Assembly: GCA_947629125.1 (NCBI GenBank)
Contig: CANRCO010000016.1
Span: 1-16,449 of the forward strand
Source of the DNA: an uncultured Bacilli bacterium
GTDB lineage: Bacteria; Bacillota_I; Bacilli_A; RF39; UBA660
DNA: 16,449 bases
Direction: 5' to 3'
This document shows positions 13,102 through 16,449 of the stretch, in pieces. A model generated the notes under the pieces. That model did not search any database. It was not told the DNA's origin and was given only the letters and a program-made list of their open reading frames with translations. Within the stretch, counting starts at the first letter, position 1. Every line of letters begins with the position of its first letter. Made by a program: the position numbers and the translations under genes.

Positions 13102-14208
13102 ATGGAGTACATTATAATAAGTTTATTAATATTTAATTTAATAATATTAATTATAAGTTTGATTTTAATTTTAAAATCTAATGGTAAAAATGAAACAACT
13201 GAAAGAATTGGACGTTTAGAAACTAATTTAATTAAAGAAATAGGCGATTTTAAATTAAATTTTACTAATGATTTACGTAAAGATTTTGATAACATGAACG
13301 ACCGAATGGAAGGACGTTTAAAATTAATGGATAATCGAGTTAGTGAACGTCTCGACCAAAATTTTGAAAAAACTAATCAAACATTTAACAATGTATTAGA
13401 AAGATTATCAAAAATTGATGAAGCTCAGAAAAAAATTGATGGTCTATCTACGGATATAGTTTCTTTACAAAGTGTATTAACTGATAAAAAAACTAGAGGT
13501 ATTTTTGGCGAAGTTAATTTAAATTATATTTTAAGTAATGTTTTTGGCGATAAATCAAATGGAATATATGATTTACAGCATAAATTAAGTAATGAGTCTA
13601 TTGCTGATGCTATTTTATATGCTCCACAACCATTAGGTCATATTGTAATTGATAGTAAATTTCCTTTAGAAAACTATCAAAGAATGATCGACCGAACTTT
13701 AACAAAAAGTGAACGTGAATTAGCCGAAAAGAATTTTAAAATAGATGTTAAAAAGCATATTGAAGCAATTAGTAGTAAATACATTATTCCTGGTGAAACT
13801 GCTAATGAAGCAATTATGTTTTTACCAGCAGAGGCAATTTTTGCTGAGATTAATGCATATCATAGTGATTTATTAAAGGAAGCTTATAATAAAAAAGTAT
13901 GGTTAACTGGACCAACTACATTAATGAGTACTTTATCTATCATTGGAATGATTTTAAAAAATATGGAAAGAGATAAATATGCTAAAGTTATCCATGATGA
14001 GTTAAATAAATTATCTTTTGAATTTGCTCGTTATAAAGACCGTTGGGATAGATTATCTCGTAATATTGATACTGTAAATAAAAGTGTAAAAGAATTACAT
14101 ACTACTAGTGAAAAAATATCCAAAAGATTTGATAATATTAACAAAGTAGATGTTGAAAAATTAATTGAAAATCAGTCAATTGATAAATTAGATTATAATG
14201 AAGAATAA
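13102..14208 (+). CDS. rmuC: RmuC-family DNA recombination protein
   Basis: 368 residues from ATG 13102, with AGAGTGAG upstream; a GTG at 13093 is less likely. One N-terminal membrane helix (about 3-25) anchors a long coiled coil (about 30-125). The RmuC domain follows: RGIFGEVNLNYIL (about 132-144), PLGHIVIDSKFPLENYQRM (Asp184 and Lys186 in the IDSKFPL core of the restriction-endonuclease-like fold), FLPAEAIFAEI and GPTTLMSTL. RmuC is reported to limit inversions at short inverted repeats in E. coli; its mechanism is not settled. It follows the TVP38-like gene and no promoter is needed between them. Confidence 0.93.
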   Translation: MEYIIISLLIFNLIILIISLILILKSNGKNETTERIGRLETNLIKEIGDFKLNFTNDLRKDFDNMNDRMEGRLKLMDNRVSERLDQNFEKTNQTFNNVLERLSKIDEAQKKIDGLSTDIVSLQSVLTDKKTRGIFGEVNLNYILSNVFGDKSNGIYDLQHKLSNESIADAILYAPQPLGHIVIDSKFPLENYQRMIDRTLTKSERELAEKNFKIDVKKHIEAISSKYIIPGETANEAIMFLPAEAIFAEINAYHSDLLKEAYNKKVWLTGPTTLMSTLSIIGMILKNMERDKYAKVIHDELNKLSFEFARYKDRWDRLSRNIDTVNKSVKELHTTSEKISKRFDNINKVDVEKLIENQSIDKLDYNEE

Positions 14209-14219
14209 AAAAAGGAAAT

Positions 14220-14257
14220 TAGCTTTTATTAGGTAATATAACTAATGAAAGGAGCTA
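14220..14257 (+). promoter_or_regulatory. Hairpin covering the ribosome binding site of the nuclease-like gene
   Basis: TAGCT (14220-14224) pairs with AGCTA (14253-14257) and ATTAG (14228-14232) with CTAAT (14242-14246), with UUU opposite AAA between. The AAAGGAG site (14248-14254) is inside the right side. No T-tract follows. Confidence 0.45.
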
Positions 14258-14268
14258 GATTGTTTTAA

Positions 14269-15125
14269 ATGATAGCTAAGTTTTATACTGCCAAATATGA
14301 TCGAGTATTTAAATCAATCTTTTGTAGTGAGAATAATTATGATTTATTAAAAGAACTGTTAAAAAGAATTTTAAATAAAAATATTATAAATGTAAAATTA
14401 TTAAGAAATGAATTGGATGTACAAAATAAAAAAGATAAAGTTAAAACAGTTGATGTTTTGGTTTTAGTTGATGATGAATATCTTCATATTGAAATTAATA
14501 CAGTGGCAAATGATTATATTCATGTTCGAAATTTTAATTATTTTACATCAATTTATAATAAAAAAACAATTAGAGGGGGTAAATATGATTTAAATCATCA
14601 AAGTATTCATATTGATTTATCTTATAATTTAAAAAAGAGTATTCCTATAAAACAAGAATACGAAATGCAAACAAAAGATGGCAATAAATATATTGATAAT
14701 ATTAAAATAATAGAATACAATATGGATTTATTAAAAGAACAATGTTAAAAAATAGTGATATTGCAAAAAAATATGGTCACTTAATTATGTTAGATTTAAA
14801 TAAAGAACAACTAAAAAAATTAGTAAAAAGCAAGGGAGATTGGTTTATGAAAAAATATCAAGATGAAGTTGTTAAAATAAATGATGAAGAATATTTTCAA
14901 AGTTATATGACTCGTGAAGAAGATCAATTAGTATGTTTTAATACTGAAAAAGCTATTGCATATGAAGAAGGCAAATCAAAAGGTGAGTCAAAAGGCCAAG
15001 AAAAAAGTAAAATTCAAATAGTAAAAAATATGCTTAAAGAAAAATTAAATATCAATTTAATTAGTAAAGTAACAGGACTTTCTAATCAAGAAATAGATAA
15101 TATTGCTAAAAATTTGGTTAAATAA
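14269..15125 (+). pseudogene. PD-(D/E)XK nuclease family transposase / Rpn-like protein, frameshifted
   Basis: Two overlapping frames make up one family protein. The first part (14269-14748) has the N-terminal FYTAKYDRVFKSIF, then TVDVLVLVDDEYLHIEINT, which supplies the D...E-x-N nuclease core, DYIHVRNFNYFTSIY and IIEYNMDLLKEQC-stop. The second part (frame changed, 14742-15125) continues with DIAKKYGHLIMLDL, REEDQLVCFNTEKA, the usual GKSKGESKGQEKSK low-complexity tail and a C-terminal helix pair with a VTGLSNQEI motif. One missing base at 14744-14745 (TGG reduced to TG) would restore a conserved Trp and one continuous frame. A stop just before ATG 14269, plus a ribosome binding site too far upstream (AAAGGAG at 14248-14254), suggests further decay or a lost start. 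Such proteins are linked to mobile DNA. Confidence 0.8.
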
Positions 15126-15197
15126 TCATATTTTATTAAAAAATAAAATTTAACTAATAAAAAAAGTTTAAAAAAATGAATTTTTTGTACTTTTTTG

Positions 15198-15227
15198 TTG
15201 TAATTTTAAAAATCCTTGTGATATAAT
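15198..15227 (+). promoter_or_regulatory. Promoter of the surface-protein gene
   Basis: TTGTAA (15198-15203), an 18-base spacer, and TATAAT (15222-15227) preceded by TGA, an extended -10. AAGGAGG (15239-15245) follows 14 bases before the ATG, a long spacing. Confidence 0.65.
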
Positions 15228-15259
15228 TTTTATATAATAAGGAGGAAGTAAGTAAATAA

Positions 15260-16449
15260 ATGATTAAAGGACAAAAATTAAGTTTAAAGGAAAGTAATAC
15301 TAGGAAAAAACAGTATATTACTGCAGCTAGTATTTGTTTAGTATTGCTAATTATAATTGGTGGCACTTATGCATATTGGACAGTAACAAAAACCCAAAAA
15401 GATGAAAATACAATAACAACAACATGTTTAGATGTACAATATGAAGATGTATCAGAAACTGGGATTGACTTAGAAAAAACTTTCCCAATCAGTGATGCTG
15501 AGGGAAAAGCAACAACAGGGTATAAATTTAAATTAACAAATAAATGTGATAGTTATGTAGCATATAACGTTAATTTAGAAAATTTAAAATTAGATTCTAA
15601 TGATGAAAAAAACAAAATTAATGAAGCTTATTTAGATACAATCTTAAACGATGGACCAGTAGTAGGATTATCTACATATCAATCAGTACCTACATTATTA
15701 ACTGATAGTTCTTCAGATGGAGCAAGAAGATTAGAAACAGGAACACTAGGTCCAAAAAGTTCAGGTAATGAATCTATTGAATATACTCTAAAAATGTGGT
15801 TAGATGATGAAACTCCAACAAGTGAAATGAATAAAAGTTATAAGAGTAAAATAAGTGTATATGGAACAGTAGTAGCGCCAGAGAATGCCGTAGAGAAAAT
15901 AACTAATTTAGCGGCATCTACTCCTAAAGCAGCAAGTTTAGAGGTAGATGATACAACACAATTAGTTGAAGATGATACTAATGAAAAGAACTTAAGATAT
16001 ATAGGTAAAGATCCAGCTAACTATGTAGATATAGGAAATGGTGTATATCAAACGGATATATGGATTGGATATGACGCTGAAGATATATATAATGATGCAG
16101 AATATACTGTAGAATATACGTCATATGATGAATGTAATGAAAATACAGAATATAATCAACATTGTACCCAATTACATAAAAAAGGTGACCCAATATTATG
16201 GCGAATAATAGGAGTAATGAAAGATGCAGATGAACAAAAAACTCCAAGATTAAAAATAATAAGAGATGAAGCTATTGGTTCAATAGCATGGGATGCAAGA
16301 TGTAAATCTGAAGGAAGTGATGAAACAGAAATTTGTTCCTCAGGATATGATTATAAAAATAACTGGAATAATGCAAGTTTAAAAGAAACATTGAATAATG
16401 CATTTTGGAATAGAGGAATAACAACAACAAGAAATTATGTATATGAGTA
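15260..16449 (+). CDS. Secreted, Cys-containing surface protein with TasA/SipW-type leader, 3' end missing
   Basis: The frame is open from ATG 15260 to the window edge (396 residues seen). An in-frame stop at 15257-15259 fixes the start. The basic leader and hydrophobic stretch (about 20-35) end in GGTYAYWT (34-41), the motif seen in TasA/CalY-type proteins processed by SipW-like peptidases. The first domain (about 52-205) is beta-rich and contains Cys56 and Cys96. A linker follows, then a second type of module: NLRYIGKDPANYVDIGN (244-260), ILWRIIGVM (312-320), LKIIRDEAIGSIAWD (331-345) and a NNWNNASLKETLNNAFWN stretch (367-384), with Cys292, 302, 348 and 359. This W-R-I-I-G module occurs in large surface proteins of uncultured gut Bacillota as I recall them. 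Codons are mostly of the -a type (about 19 gta to 2 gtt for Val), unlike murF. No anchor is visible in the window. Confidence 0.8.
   Translation, partial: MIKGQKLSLKESNTRKKQYITAASICLVLLIIIGGTYAYWTVTKTQKDENTITTTCLDVQYEDVSETGIDLEKTFPISDAEGKATTGYKFKLTNKCDSYVAYNVNLENLKLDSNDEKNKINEAYLDTILNDGPVVGLSTYQSVPTLLTDSSSDGARRLETGTLGPKSSGNESIEYTLKMWLDDETPTSEMNKSYKSKISVYGTVVAPENAVEKITNLAASTPKAASLEVDDTTQLVEDDTNEKNLRYIGKDPANYVDIGNGVYQTDIWIGYDAEDIYNDAEYTVEYTSYDECNENTEYNQHCTQLHKKGDPILWRIIGVMKDADEQKTPRLKIIRDEAIGSIAWDARCKSEGSDETEICSSGYDYKNNWNNASLKETLNNAFWNRGITTTRNYVYE

Noticed and set aside
13080..13295. Minus-strand ORF opposite the start of rmuC
   Set aside because: Shadow of the RmuC membrane helix and coiled coil; composition follows from AT-rich sequence.
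14742..14755. Programmed -1 frameshifting in the nuclease-like gene
   Set aside because: No X-XXY-YYZ slippery heptamer precedes the stop in the first frame; a lost base explains it more simply.
16017..16247. Minus-strand His/Tyr-rich ORF
   Set aside because: Antisense of the D/E/N-rich surface protein, which explains its odd composition; the same holds for the ORF at 15154-15366.
1..16449. tRNA, rRNA, CRISPR array or TGA-as-Trp recoding
   Set aside because: No cloverleaf or rRNA-like stretch or regular repeat array was seen; TGA ends genes with intact families and Trp codons are TGG.

Overview
The window comes from a very AT-rich, low-GC Gram-positive-type bacterium. It has a cell-wall gene (murF), Bacillus-style ribosome binding sites and promoters, a bS21/YqeY pair, coat-F-like small proteins and a TasA/SipW-type surface protein. 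TGA is used as a stop (for example 4123-4125 and 12313-12315) and Trp is TGG, so this is not the Mycoplasma code. My best guess is an uncultured gut Bacillota of the Bacilli/RF39 kind. That placement is an inference from protein style; no rRNA is present.

Layout. 1-195 is the 3' end of a dinD-like gene. 280-552 looks like a decayed second dinD copy that is unusually hairpin-rich. A small minus-strand gene (560-1063) encodes a protein with a possible Cys-His-Asp triad. 1181-4994 runs murF, two small coat-F-like proteins and two tandem protein-kinase-like paralogues. 5093-7191 is rpsU, yqeY and miaB, with a terminator-like hairpin before miaB. A convergent CmpB-type membrane gene (7208-7966) shares a bidirectional terminator with miaB. 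8069-8922 encodes two short membrane-anchored proteins that share a Cys-pair C-terminal motif; the first has a type IV prepilin-like N-terminus. Then come deoD, an orphan VirD4/TraG-type ATPase, a single-domain rhodanese, a TVP38/DedA-like membrane protein and rmuC. A PD-(D/E)XK 'transposase/Rpn' gene broken by an apparent one-base loss follows. The window ends inside a large secreted surface protein (15260 onward) whose codon choice differs from its neighbours.

Most genes lie on the plus strand in short transcription units with recognisable extended -10 promoters and compact hairpin/T-tract terminators. Several terminators have the gene's own stop codon inside the stem. Housekeeping functions (cell wall, translation, tRNA modification, purine salvage) alternate with accessory ones (pilin-like, secretion ATPase, surface protein, nuclease remnants). 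The most unusual parts are the coat-F-like plus tandem kinase-like cluster, the pilin-like pair, the orphan VirD4, and two hairpins that would hide ribosome binding sites (2573-2612 and 14220-14257). All calls come from reading the sequence; no database search was run.
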